64,000 bases of DNA. Origin: Sphingosinicella sp. LHD-64 (GTDB taxonomy: Bacteria; Pseudomonadota; Alphaproteobacteria; Sphingomonadales; Sphingomonadaceae). Below are positions 25,549 to 33,247 of the stretch, in pieces; positions within the stretch are counted from its first letter, which is position 1; every line of letters starts with the position of its first letter. A program made the translations under genes and the position numbers. The stretch is taken from positions 1,116,001 to 1,180,000 of the forward strand of contig NZ_JAVIFV010000001.1 of assembly GCF_031157375.1 (NCBI RefSeq). Reading direction: 5' to 3'. The notes below the pieces were generated by a model. It saw only the letters and a list, made by a program, of their open reading frames with translations. It did no database searches and was not told the origin of the DNA.

Positions 25549-28500
25549 ATGTCCGAAAAACCCGATTACAGAGACACCGTCTTCCTGCCGAAGACGGACT
25601 TCCCGATGAAGGCCGGCCTCGCGCAGAAGGAGCCGGCCATCCTTGCGCGCTGGACGCAGGAGCAGCTCTACGAGCGGCTCCGCGACGCGCGGAAGGACCG
25701 CAAGCGCTTCATCCTCCACGACGGCCCGCCCTACGCCAATGGCGACATCCATATGGGCCATGCGATGAACAAGATCCTGAAGGACATCATCGTCCGTTCG
25801 GCGACGCTCCGCGGCTTCGATGCGCCCTACATCCCGGGCTGGGACTGCCACGGCCTGCCGATCGAATGGAAGGTCGAGGAGGAGTATCGCAAGAAGAAGC
25901 TCGACAAGGACGAGGTGCCGGTCGCCCGGTTCCGCGCCGAATGCCGCGCCTATGCCGACAAATGGGTCGGCGTGCAGATGGAGCAGTTCCAGCGCCTCGG
26001 CGTGATGGGCGAGTGGGACGATCCCTATCTCACCATGAAGTACGAGGCCGAGGCGACGATCGCCGGCGAATTGCTCAAGTTCGCCGAGAGCGGCCAGCTC
26101 TACCGCGGCGCCAAGCCGGTGATGTGGTCCCCGGTCGAGAAGACCGCCCTGGCCGACGCCGAGGTGGAATATGAGGACATCACGTCGACCCAGATCGACG
26201 TGGCGTTCGAGATCGTCGAGAGCCCGATCCCGGAGCTGGTCGGCGCCCATGCGGTGGTGTGGACGACAACGCCGTGGACGATCCCGGTCAACCAGGCGAT
26301 CGCCTATGGGCCTGAGGTTGAGTACGAAGTGCTCCACGTTCGTGAGAAAGACCTGCCGCCGGACGGCAGCAGATCGTGGATGGCAGGGAAGCGCTACTTG
26401 GTCGCAACTGACCTAGTGGGGGCATTTCATAAACGCTCCGGGATCGTCTTGGCGGACGATTGGGACGATGAGTACACCGGCTTCAAAGGCTCCGACCTCG
26501 CCGGAACCGTCGCCCGCCACCCCATGCACCATCTCGGCGGGTTCTTCGCGAAGGCCCGCCCGTTCCTGCCGGGCGAGTTCGTCACCACCGATGCGGGCAC
26601 GGGCCTCGTCCATATGTCGCCGGACCATGGCGAGGACGATTTCGAGCTGTGCAAGGCGCACGGCATCGATCCCGTCTTCGCGGTCGAGGGCGATGGCAAG
26701 TATCGCGCCGACTGGCTCTGGCTGGGCGGCCAGGGCAGCGTCATCAACACCAAGTTCAACGCGCCCGACGGCCCGATCTGCACGGACCTGCGCGAGGTCG
26801 GCGGCCTGCTCGCCGCCAGCGCGGACTTCCGGCACAGCTATCCGCACAGCTGGCGCTCCAAGGCGAAGGTCATCTTCCGCTGCACGCCGCAATGGTTCAT
26901 TCCGATGGACAAGCCTGCTCCCTCTCCCCTGCGGGGAGAGGGATGGGGTGAGGGGGAGCGAGCCGCAGGCGAGCGTCCGGCGTCCGAGCTCAATCTCGAT
27001 CCGCAGAACCCCCTCACCCAACCCCCTCCCCCCGGGGGAGAGGGCTTTACGCTGCGGAAAACCGCCCTCAAGGCGATCGACGACACGCGCTGGGTGCCGG
27101 AGAAATCGAGGAACCGCATCCGGTCCATGGTCGAGGGGCGCCCGGACTGGGTGATCAGCCGCCAGCGCGCCTGGGGCGTGCCGATCGCGCTCTATCTCCA
27201 CAAGCAGACCGGCGCGTACCTCAGGGACGCGGACGTCAACGCCCGCATCGTCGCGGCCTTCCGCGAGGGCGGCGCCGACGCCTGGTTCCAGGCGGACCAT
27301 CAGGCATTGCTCGGCAACGGCTACAAGCTCGACGAGTACGAGCCGCAGAACGACATCCTCGACGTCTGGTTCGATAGCGGCTCGACCCACGCTTATGTGA
27401 TCGAGGCGCGTTACGGCACGGGCGCGCGCGCCGACCTCTATCTCGAAGGCTCCGACCAGCATCGCGGCTGGTTCCAGTCCTCGCTGCTGGAGTCGAGCGG
27501 CACGCGCGGCGTCGCGCCCTATCACGGCGTGCTCACCCACGGGTTCGCACTGGACGGCCAAGGCCGCAAGATGTCCAAGTCGGTCGGCAACGTGGTCGAT
27601 CCGCTCGCGATCATCCGCGACAACGGCGCCGACATATTGCGCCTGTGGGTCGCCTCGACCGACTATTTCGAGGACGTGCGGATCGGCAAGGAGGTGCTCG
27701 CCGGCACGTCCGACGCCTACCGCAAGCTCCGCAACACGTTCCGCTACCTGCTCGGCGCGCTCGACGGGTACACGGACGCCGAAGCCGTGCCGGTCGCGGA
27801 GATGCCGGAGCTGGAGCGCTGGGTGCTGCACCGCCTCACCATGCTCGACGCGGAGCTGAAGGAGGCGGCCGAGGGCTACGAGTTCAACCGCTACACGCGG
27901 GCGCTCCAGGCCTTCGCCAATGACGACTTGTCGGCCTTCTTCTTCGATATCCGCAAGGACAGCCTCTACTGCGACGTCGGCCCGAAGCTGCCCGAGGGCA
28001 CGCTGAAGCGCCGCGCCTACCGCACCGTGCTCCACCATGTGTTCGAGGCGCTGGTCCGCTGGGTGAACCCGATCCTCTGCTTCACCGCCGAGGAGGTCTG
28101 GCAGGCCCGCTATCCCGCCGGCGGATCGGTCCATATGCTCGATTGGCCGGAGGTGGATGCCGGCTGGCGGGACGAGGCGCTGGCCGCGAAATGGGACCGG
28201 ATCCGGTCGAGCCGCGTGCGTGTCACTGAAGCGATCGAGCCGCTGCGCCGCGAAAAGGTGATCGGCTCCAGCCTGGAGGCGCAGGTGTCCTATCCCGGTT
28301 TGGAACGGGACGTCCCCGATGCCGACCTTGCCGAACTCACCGAAATCTACATTGTGTCGGAGGTGACGAATGGCTCCGGAGACACGATCGCGGTGACGCC
28401 GACCGAGAACAACAAATGCGGCCGGTGCTGGCGCTATCTGCCGGAGGTCGAGGAAGACGGCGATCTCTGCAAAAGGTGCGACGAGGTGGTGAATGGCTGA
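25549..28500 (+). CDS. ileS: Isoleucyl-tRNA synthetase with a repeat-derived insertion
   Basis: 983 residues, longer than the usual 930-945. The class I signatures HMGH (68-71) and KMSKS (674-678) are present, as are the editing CP1 domain and the C-terminal zinc finger CGRC (957-960) / CKRC (974-977). After IPMDK and before TLRKTALKAID lies an unexpected segment, residues about 456-500, encoded by a palindromic repeat at 26914-27048. Removing it restores the family pattern. A stretch near 26310-26475 uses unusual codons (AGA, CTA, TTG, ACT). The gene overlaps lspA by eight bases. Confidence 0.95.
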   Translation: MSEKPDYRDTVFLPKTDFPMKAGLAQKEPAILARWTQEQLYERLRDARKDRKRFILHDGPPYANGDIHMGHAMNKILKDIIVRSATLRGFDAPYIPGWDCHGLPIEWKVEEEYRKKKLDKDEVPVARFRAECRAYADKWVGVQMEQFQRLGVMGEWDDPYLTMKYEAEATIAGELLKFAESGQLYRGAKPVMWSPVEKTALADAEVEYEDITSTQIDVAFEIVESPIPELVGAHAVVWTTTPWTIPVNQAIAYGPEVEYEVLHVREKDLPPDGSRSWMAGKRYLVATDLVGAFHKRSGIVLADDWDDEYTGFKGSDLAGTVARHPMHHLGGFFAKARPFLPGEFVTTDAGTGLVHMSPDHGEDDFELCKAHGIDPVFAVEGDGKYRADWLWLGGQGSVINTKFNAPDGPICTDLREVGGLLAASADFRHSYPHSWRSKAKVIFRCTPQWFIPMDKPAPSPLRGEGWGEGERAAGERPASELNLDPQNPLTQPPPPGGEGFTLRKTALKAIDDTRWVPEKSRNRIRSMVEGRPDWVISRQRAWGVPIALYLHKQTGAYLRDADVNARIVAAFREGGADAWFQADHQALLGNGYKLDEYEPQNDILDVWFDSGSTHAYVIEARYGTGARADLYLEGSDQHRGWFQSSLLESSGTRGVAPYHGVLTHGFALDGQGRKMSKSVGNVVDPLAIIRDNGADILRLWVASTDYFEDVRIGKEVLAGTSDAYRKLRNTFRYLLGALDGYTDAEAVPVAEMPELERWVLHRLTMLDAELKEAAEGYEFNRYTRALQAFANDDLSAFFFDIRKDSLYCDVGPKLPEGTLKRRAYRTVLHHVFEALVRWVNPILCFTAEEVWQARYPAGGSVHMLDWPEVDAGWRDEALAAKWDRIRSSRVRVTEAIEPLRREKVIGSSLEAQVSYPGLERDVPDADLAELTEIYIVSEVTNGSGDTIAVTPTENNKCGRCWRYLPEVEEDGDLCKRCDEVVNG
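26914..27048 (+). repeat. 135-bp palindromic repeat inserted in frame in ileS
   Basis: Left side CTCCCTCTCCCCTGCGGGGA and GGATGGGGTGAGGG; right side CCCTCACCCAACCCC and CCCGGGGGAGAGGG, forming long inverted arms. It is exactly 45 codons and encodes PSPLRGEGWGEG...NPLTQP, a translated signature of repeats found between genes in many proteobacteria. It is unrelated in sequence to the repeat in gspG. Confidence 0.85.
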
Positions 28501-29077
28501 AGTCGAAACCACGCCGGAGGCCGTGGAGGCCGCGCCCCCGACGCCGCCAGTGGCCACGCCGGACGACTGGAAGCTGAAGCGCAACCGCTCGGTCGCCTTC
28601 GTCATCGCCTTCCTGATCTTCGTCTTCGACCAGGCGACGAAATGGGTCGTCACCTATCCGCTGAACCTCGAGAACCAGCCGGGGCAGACGATCTCGATCA
28701 CCTCCTTCTTCGACCTGCACTGGGTCGAGAATACCGGCGTGTCGCTCGGCCTGCTCTCCGCAGGGAGCGAGGGCGGGCGCTGGCTGCTGGTCGCGATGAC
28801 CGCGGGAATCGCCCTGTTCGTCGCGATCTGGCTGTGGCGGGAGCGGCGGCGCGACGATTCGATCGCGCTGGCGATGATTCTGGGCGGCGCGCTCGGCAAT
28901 ATCCTCGATCGGGTCCGCTTCGGCTATGTGGTCGACTTCGCAGACCTTCACTTCGGCGAATGGCGGCCCTTTTTGGTCTTCAATGTCGCCGACGCCGCGA
29001 TTACCATCGGCGTGCTGTTGCTGCTTGTCCGCGCGCTCCTGATGCGCGATGGCAAGGACAAGAAGAAGGAAGCCTAA
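28493..29077 (+). CDS. lspA: Lipoprotein signal peptidase (signal peptidase II)
   Basis: 194 residues, with an extra hydrophilic N-terminus of about 28 residues before the first of four membrane helices. The family motifs are FDQATKW, ENTGVSLGL, GNILDRVRFGYVVDF with the first catalytic Asp, and FNVADAAI with the second. It cleaves prolipoproteins such as the one encoded immediately downstream. Translation is coupled to ileS by the eight-base overlap. Confidence 0.95.
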   Translation: MAEVETTPEAVEAAPPTPPVATPDDWKLKRNRSVAFVIAFLIFVFDQATKWVVTYPLNLENQPGQTISITSFFDLHWVENTGVSLGLLSAGSEGGRWLLVAMTAGIALFVAIWLWRERRRDDSIALAMILGGALGNILDRVRFGYVVDFADLHFGEWRPFLVFNVADAAITIGVLLLLVRALLMRDGKDKKKEA

Positions 29078-29080
29078 TCC

Positions 29081-29494
29081 ATGCGTCTGTCCCCCCTCGT
29101 CCTGACGGCAAGCGCCGCCGCCCTCCTCGCCGGCTGCGCCAGCGGCGGCGGTCCGTTCAACCGCAACCGCCCCGACGAGTTCGCCGTCGCCCGCAACCCG
29201 CAGCTCGTCGTGCCGCCGGAATTTTCGCTGACTCCGCCGCGCCCGGGCGAGGCCGATGTCGGCGCCGATCCGCGCGCCGCGGCGCTCCAGGCCCTGTTCG
29301 GCGGCCCGCAGCCGCGCAGCGCGGTCGAGAGCAACCTGCTCCAGCAGGCCGGATCGGAGCGCGCGGCCTTGGGCGCCCGCTCGGTCGCCGGCGACCCGCA
29401 GACGGCGGTGGTCAACCGCGGCCAGCTCGTCCAGACCATGCTTCAGCTGCCGCAGGGCGACGGCCAGGAAGCCTCGGTCCAGACCCCGCAATAG
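29081..29494 (+). CDS. DUF3035 lipoprotein, BamF-like
   Basis: 137 residues. The lipobox LLAGC puts the lipidated cysteine at position 19. The rest matches the DUF3035 pattern, with RPDEFAVARNPQLVVPPEF after a short linker. In alphaproteobacteria this family includes BamF, a subunit of the outer-membrane beta-barrel assembly complex. It starts three bases after lspA and should be co-transcribed with it. Confidence 0.8.
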   Translation: MRLSPLVLTASAAALLAGCASGGGPFNRNRPDEFAVARNPQLVVPPEFSLTPPRPGEADVGADPRAAALQALFGGPQPRSAVESNLLQQAGSERAALGARSVAGDPQTAVVNRGQLVQTMLQLPQGDGQEASVQTPQ

Positions 29495-29513
29495 CGCCCG
29501 GCTGGCTTCAAGC

Positions 29514-29612
29514 CGTCACCCCGGCGAAGCATGTCCTGAGCGACGCCGCAGGCGGCGTCGAAGGGGCCGGGGTCCAGATTGGGACTGGATACCGGCCTTC
29601 GCCGGTATGACG
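29514..29612. repeat. REP-like repeat carrying a second nested palindrome
   Basis: Outer arms CGTCACCCCGGCGAAG and CCTTCGCCGGTATGACGG belong to the REP-like family. Between them lies CCTGAGCGACGCC...GGCGTCGAAGG, a different palindrome. It follows the BamF-like gene directly. Confidence 0.75.
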
Positions 29613-29666
29613 GACTGGGTTGGCTACTGGATAGCTAGAGCATGATCAGCTTAGCCTGAAACATCT

Positions 29667-29750
29667 CGTCATTGCGAGGAGCGAAGCGACGAAGCAATCC
29701 AGCCTGACTCAAAGGCCGCACTGGATTGCTTCGCTGCGCTCGCAATGACG
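29667..29750. repeat. Palindromic repeat of the CGTCATTGCGAG type
   Basis: Outer arms CGTCATTGCGAG and CTCGCAATGACG, inner arms GAAGCAATCCAG and CTGGATTGCTTC. A second copy lies at 31105-31187. The two copies flank the porin and the small unknown gene. Confidence 0.88.
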
Positions 29751-29773
29751 ATGCAGCTTAAGATGATCGCGCT

Positions 29774-30499
29774 CTAGAACCGCACCGTCAGCGACGCGGC
29801 GAGCCCGGCATCGGCGCCGGGCGCGGCCAGATCGGTGTCGATGTAGCGCAGACCCAAGTAGGTCGCCGGAATCCCTTCGATCTGGACGTGGTAATCGGCG
29901 CCCAGCGACCAGATCCAGTAGCTGCCATAGGCGCCCCAGTCCTGATGCCCCGCCTGCGCGGTGAAGCTCCACGGCCGGAACGGCACCGCGACCTCCACCT
30001 GTCCGAACAGGTAGAGCATGTCCTCGTCGCCGGTCGCCCGTTGCGCCGGGGCGTAGCGGGCGCCGGCGCTCAGCGTCACCGGGCCGATCAGATAGCCGAG
30101 CGAGGCATAGGGCTCGACATAGTCGGTGGCGCCCTCGCCGCCCGCGAAGACATAATAGGTGAGGCCCGCGTCGAGATCGAAGCCGCCGCCGAGATTGGTC
30201 CGCCAGCCGGCATAGAGATCGAATTCGGCGTCACCGAGGTCGCCGAAACCGGGATCGCGGGCGCGGAAGGACTCGGTGCCCTTGAGCGTCGTCGCCCGCA
30301 GGCCGGCATAGACTCCGCTGCCGTGCGAGAGGGTGAGTGCCGCCTGCCCCGCCGGATCCTCGTCGGAGCGCGAGACGCCGCGGAAGCGATAGTCGGTGAG
30401 AAACACCGCCTCCGCCGACAGATCGACGCTGGCCGGTTCCTGGGCGATGGCGGGCACGGCAATGCAGAGCAGGGTGAGAGCAGCGATGGTCCTGAACAT
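29774..30499 (-). CDS. TorF-family putative outer-membrane porin
   Basis: 241 residues. A signal peptide (cleavage after AIAQ, about residue 19) precedes a beta-barrel: repeated amphipathic strands such as DYRFRGVSRSDEDPAG, LYAGWRT and a final strand ending in Phe, as expected for BAM recognition. The RGVSRSD motif is characteristic of the Gcw/TorF putative porin family. Substrate is unknown. The ATG at 30499 is chosen because the signal peptide starts there. Confidence 0.82.
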   Translation of the reverse strand: MFRTIAALTLLCIAVPAIAQEPASVDLSAEAVFLTDYRFRGVSRSDEDPAGQAALTLSHGSGVYAGLRATTLKGTESFRARDPGFGDLGDAEFDLYAGWRTNLGGGFDLDAGLTYYVFAGGEGATDYVEPYASLGYLIGPVTLSAGARYAPAQRATGDEDMLYLFGQVEVAVPFRPWSFTAQAGHQDWGAYGSYWIWSLGADYHVQIEGIPATYLGLRYIDTDLAAPGADAGLAASLTVRF

Positions 30500-30541
30500 C
30501 ACCAGGGGCGTGCCCGAGCACGGCGGCGGGCGCAACCGCCG

Positions 30542-30690
30542 TTAGAGATCGTTTGGAAATGCGCTGGCGTGAGTCGACTGGTGGTGGTTTCGAGAACCGG
30601 CGCGCAGCGGACATGAATGTCCGTGAACACCGGAAGCGCAGAAACCGCCGCCAGACGGCCGCGCCAGTAGCATTCACGAACGATCTCTTA
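30542..30690. repeat. About 150-bp imperfect palindrome, MITE-like
   Basis: Termini TTAGAGATCGTT and AACGATCTCTTA are inverted, and the two halves remain alignable to the centre, GGACAT-GA-ATGTCC. No coding potential is seen. It occupies most of the 228 bases between the porin and the next gene and has the form of a small non-autonomous element or a large hairpin. Confidence 0.7.
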
Positions 30691-30727
30691 GCGTTTCCTT
30701 AGCGCTGCCCGGTTAGCCTCGCGCGCC

Positions 30728-31078
30728 ATGACGCATCAGGCGCCCCCCTCCCCCGCCCCGTTCGGCGCCGATCCGGGCCGGCAGGCCGCGCAATTGTGCG
30801 AAGTGCTGCGGCTGGTCGAGCGAATCGCCGGACGGACGAGCGCACGCGGAGATGCGGCGCTCGACGAGGCCGCCCGCCTCAGCATCGCCTATGACTGCGC
30901 TGCGCCGATCGCCCAGCGCCGGTTCGACGCCCGCGCGGCTGAGGCAGCGGCGTGGGCCGCGGCGGGGGTCGAGGCCTTGCTGGCCGCCGGAGAGGCGACA
31001 CCGCCGCGCGCCGCCGCGGAGCGGCTCGCCATTTCGATCGAGGCCGCACTGGCCGACCTGTCGGAACTGCTCTGCTAG
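30728..31078 (+). CDS. Small alpha-helical protein of unknown function
   Basis: 116 residues, Ala-rich and predicted almost entirely helical, with no signal peptide or membrane segment. It opens with a Pro-rich stretch and contains two cysteines outside any recognisable motif. The frame has the codon use of its neighbours and ends just before a palindromic repeat, but no clear ribosome site precedes the ATG. No family is recognised, so it is listed as probable only. Confidence 0.5.
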   Translation: MTHQAPPSPAPFGADPGRQAAQLCEVLRLVERIAGRTSARGDAALDEAARLSIAYDCAAPIAQRRFDARAAEAAAWAAAGVEALLAAGEATPPRAAAERLAISIEAALADLSELLC

Positions 31079-31104
31079 GATCGCCCCCGATACTAAAGAA
31101 ATTT

Positions 31105-31187
31105 GTCATTGCGAGCGAAGCGAAGCAATCCAGCGCAGCCGTCGAGTCAGACTGGATTGCTTCGTCGCTATGCTCCTCGCAATGACG
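31105..31187. repeat. Palindromic repeat of the CGTCATTGCGAG type, second copy
   Basis: Arms GTCATTGCGAGCGAAG and CTCCTCGCAATGAC with inner GAAGCAATCCAG and CTGGATTGCTTC. It lies between the small unknown gene and the convergent metC, where a hairpin could end both transcripts. Confidence 0.88.
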
Positions 31188-31208
31188 ATCTTGATTTGAC
31201 GCAAAAAC

Positions 31209-32387
31209 CTAGTCGTAGCGAGCCAAGCCGGCCGCCAGGTCGACAATCAGATCGTCCGGGTGCTCCAGCCCGATGTGGAGCCGCACGATCGGGCCGGCCC
31301 AGTCGCGGGTGCTGGCGGTGCGGGTCGGGGCGGCCGGGCAAACGAGGCTTTCGAAGCCGCCCCAGCTGTAGCCGATGCCGAACAGTTCGAGAGAGTCGAT
31401 CAGGCGGGCAGCTGCCGCGTCGTCACCGCCGTCCAGCACGAACGCGAACAGCCCGGTCGCGCCCTTGAAGTCGCGTGTCCAATGTTCGTGGCCGGGGCAA
31501 TCCGGCAGCGCCGGATGCAGCACCTGAGCGACCTGCGGCTGGTCCTTCAGCCAGCGCGCGACCTTGAGGCCGTTCTCCTCGTGCCGCCGCAGGCGCACGT
31601 CGAGGGTGCGCAGGCCCCTCAGCGCCAGCCAGGCATCGTCCGGGCTCGCCGTCTGGCCGAGCACCTTGCTCGCCTGCTGCAGCCGCTGGGCAAAGGGTTC
31701 AGTGCAGGTGACGGAACCCAGCATCAGGTCGGCATGGCCACCGATATATTTGGTGCAGGCGAGGATCGAGAGGTCCACCCCGGCGGGAATCGCGGGAAAG
31801 AAGAGCGGTGTCGCCCAGGTGTTGTCGATCAGGGTGGCCAGGCCGCGTTCCTTCGCCACCGCGCAGATCGCGGGCACGTCCTGCACCTCGAAAGTGAGCG
31901 AGCCGGGGCTTTCGAGGAAGATCGCCTTGGTCTTGTCGCCGATCAGGCTCGCGATGTCGGCGCCAATCAGTGGATCGTAATAGCGGGTCGTGACGCCGAA
32001 ACGCTTGAGCAGGGTGTTGCAGAGCGCGCGGGTCGGCCCGTAGGTGCTGTCGACCATCAGCAGCTCGTCGCCCGCCTCCAGCACCGCGAGCAGGGCGGCG
32101 GCGACCGCGCCCGAGCCGGACGGATAGAGGTGCGTCGCCGCGGCGCCGGGCTCCAGTTCGGTCAGCGCCTCGCGCAGCGCCCAGCTCGTCGGCGTGCCGC
32201 TGCGGCCATATTGGAGCGTGCCCATGCGCGGCGGCTCGGCGGCTTGCATGTCCGCGACGCTGTCGAACAGGATCGTGGAGGCACGCCAGACCGGCGGATT
32301 GACGATGCCGCCCCCGTTTTCGAGATGGGTCCATTCCCGGCGGCGCCCGGCCTCGATCAGCCGCGTCTCGGGCTTGTGCTCGCTCAT
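31209..32387 (-). CDS. metC: Cystathionine beta-lyase
   Basis: 392 residues, PLP-dependent Cys/Met metabolism family. The PLP lysine is predicted at 213 in ACTKYIGGHADLM; YGRSGTPTSWALREAL and FLESPGSLTFEVQD are typical of cystathionine beta-lyases. It releases homocysteine, pyruvate and ammonia from cystathionine. Its start overlaps the sseA stop as ATGA, which ties it to sulfur metabolism in the same operon. A gamma-lyase activity cannot be fully excluded. Confidence 0.9.
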   Translation of the reverse strand: MSEHKPETRLIEAGRRREWTHLENGGGIVNPPVWRASTILFDSVADMQAAEPPRMGTLQYGRSGTPTSWALREALTELEPGAAATHLYPSGSGAVAAALLAVLEAGDELLMVDSTYGPTRALCNTLLKRFGVTTRYYDPLIGADIASLIGDKTKAIFLESPGSLTFEVQDVPAICAVAKERGLATLIDNTWATPLFFPAIPAGVDLSILACTKYIGGHADLMLGSVTCTEPFAQRLQQASKVLGQTASPDDAWLALRGLRTLDVRLRRHEENGLKVARWLKDQPQVAQVLHPALPDCPGHEHWTRDFKGATGLFAFVLDGGDDAAAARLIDSLELFGIGYSWGGFESLVCPAAPTRTASTRDWAGPIVRLHIGLEHPDDLIVDLAAGLARYD

Positions 32388-33226
32388 GCCGCTCCCTTCG
32401 CCTTGGGGGTTTCGGGATCGGCACCCCATTCGGACCAGCTCCCGTCATACAGGCGCACGTCCGTTTTGCCGAGCAGTCGCGCGCCGAACAGCAGCACCGC
32501 CGCCGTCACGCCCGACCCGCAGGTGGTGATGAGCGGCCGATCCAGATCCACACCTGCGCCTTCGAACACGGCGCGCAGATCGTCGCCGCGCTTCATCCTG
32601 TTGTCAGGGTTGAAGAGCTGGCCCTGCGGCAGGTTGCGCGAGCCGGGGATATGGCCGGAGGCGAGACCGGCGCGGGGCTCGGCCTCCTCGCCGGCGAAGC
32701 GCGCCGCCGAGCGCGCGTCGAGGATCTGGTGACGGGGATCGCCGACGAGGCTGGCGACGAGCGCCTTGTTTGCCACCGCCGCTTCGTCGCGCACCGGCGT
32801 GAAGTGCCCGCGGGCGGGCTCAGGCACGCCGCTCTCGACCGGGCGACCTTCCGCCGTCCATTTCTGGAAGCCGCCATCGAGCACTGCGACATGGCGCGCG
32901 CCGAAGGTCTTCAGCATCCACCAGGCGCGAAAGGCGCTGTGCAGCGGCGAATTGTCGTAGACGACGATCCGGCTCGAATCGCCGATCCCGAGCGCGCGGA
33001 CGCGGCTCGCGAACAGATGCTCGCCCGGCAGCATGTGCGGCAGCGGGCTCTCCGGATCGGAAATCGCGTCGATGTCGAAACGGGCGGCGCCGGGAATGTG
33101 CGCGGCCGCATATTCGGCGCGGACATCGCGGCCCGAGGCGGGCAGGAAGCCGGTCGCGTCGAGCACGCGCAGATCCGGCGCGCCGAGTTCGGCCGCAAGC
33201 CAGTCGGTGGAAACGAGGAGGTCCAT
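32384..33226 (-). CDS. sseA: 3-mercaptopyruvate sulfurtransferase
   Basis: 280 residues with two rhodanese domains. The inactive N-terminal domain has VYDNSPLHSAFRAWWML; the active-site cysteine is Cys236 in the loop CGSGVTA of the C-terminal domain, the form typical of mercaptopyruvate rather than thiosulfate sulfurtransferases. It transfers sulfur from 3-mercaptopyruvate. It precedes metC with an overlapping start. Confidence 0.93.
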   Translation of the reverse strand: MDLLVSTDWLAAELGAPDLRVLDATGFLPASGRDVRAEYAAAHIPGAARFDIDAISDPESPLPHMLPGEHLFASRVRALGIGDSSRIVVYDNSPLHSAFRAWWMLKTFGARHVAVLDGGFQKWTAEGRPVESGVPEPARGHFTPVRDEAAVANKALVASLVGDPRHQILDARSAARFAGEEAEPRAGLASGHIPGSRNLPQGQLFNPDNRMKRGDDLRAVFEGAGVDLDRPLITTCGSGVTAAVLLFGARLLGKTDVRLYDGSWSEWGADPETPKAKGAA

Positions 33227-33247
33227 GACGGGCCTCCTAGCCCGCTC

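Noticed and set aside
26413-28653. 746-codon open frame on the minus strand
   Set aside because: Antisense to ileS, whose protein is clearly identified; composition is that of a shadow frame.
3324-29612. Repeated palindromes as a possible CRISPR
   Set aside because: Copies are dispersed kilobases apart, vary in the centre and have no regular spacers.
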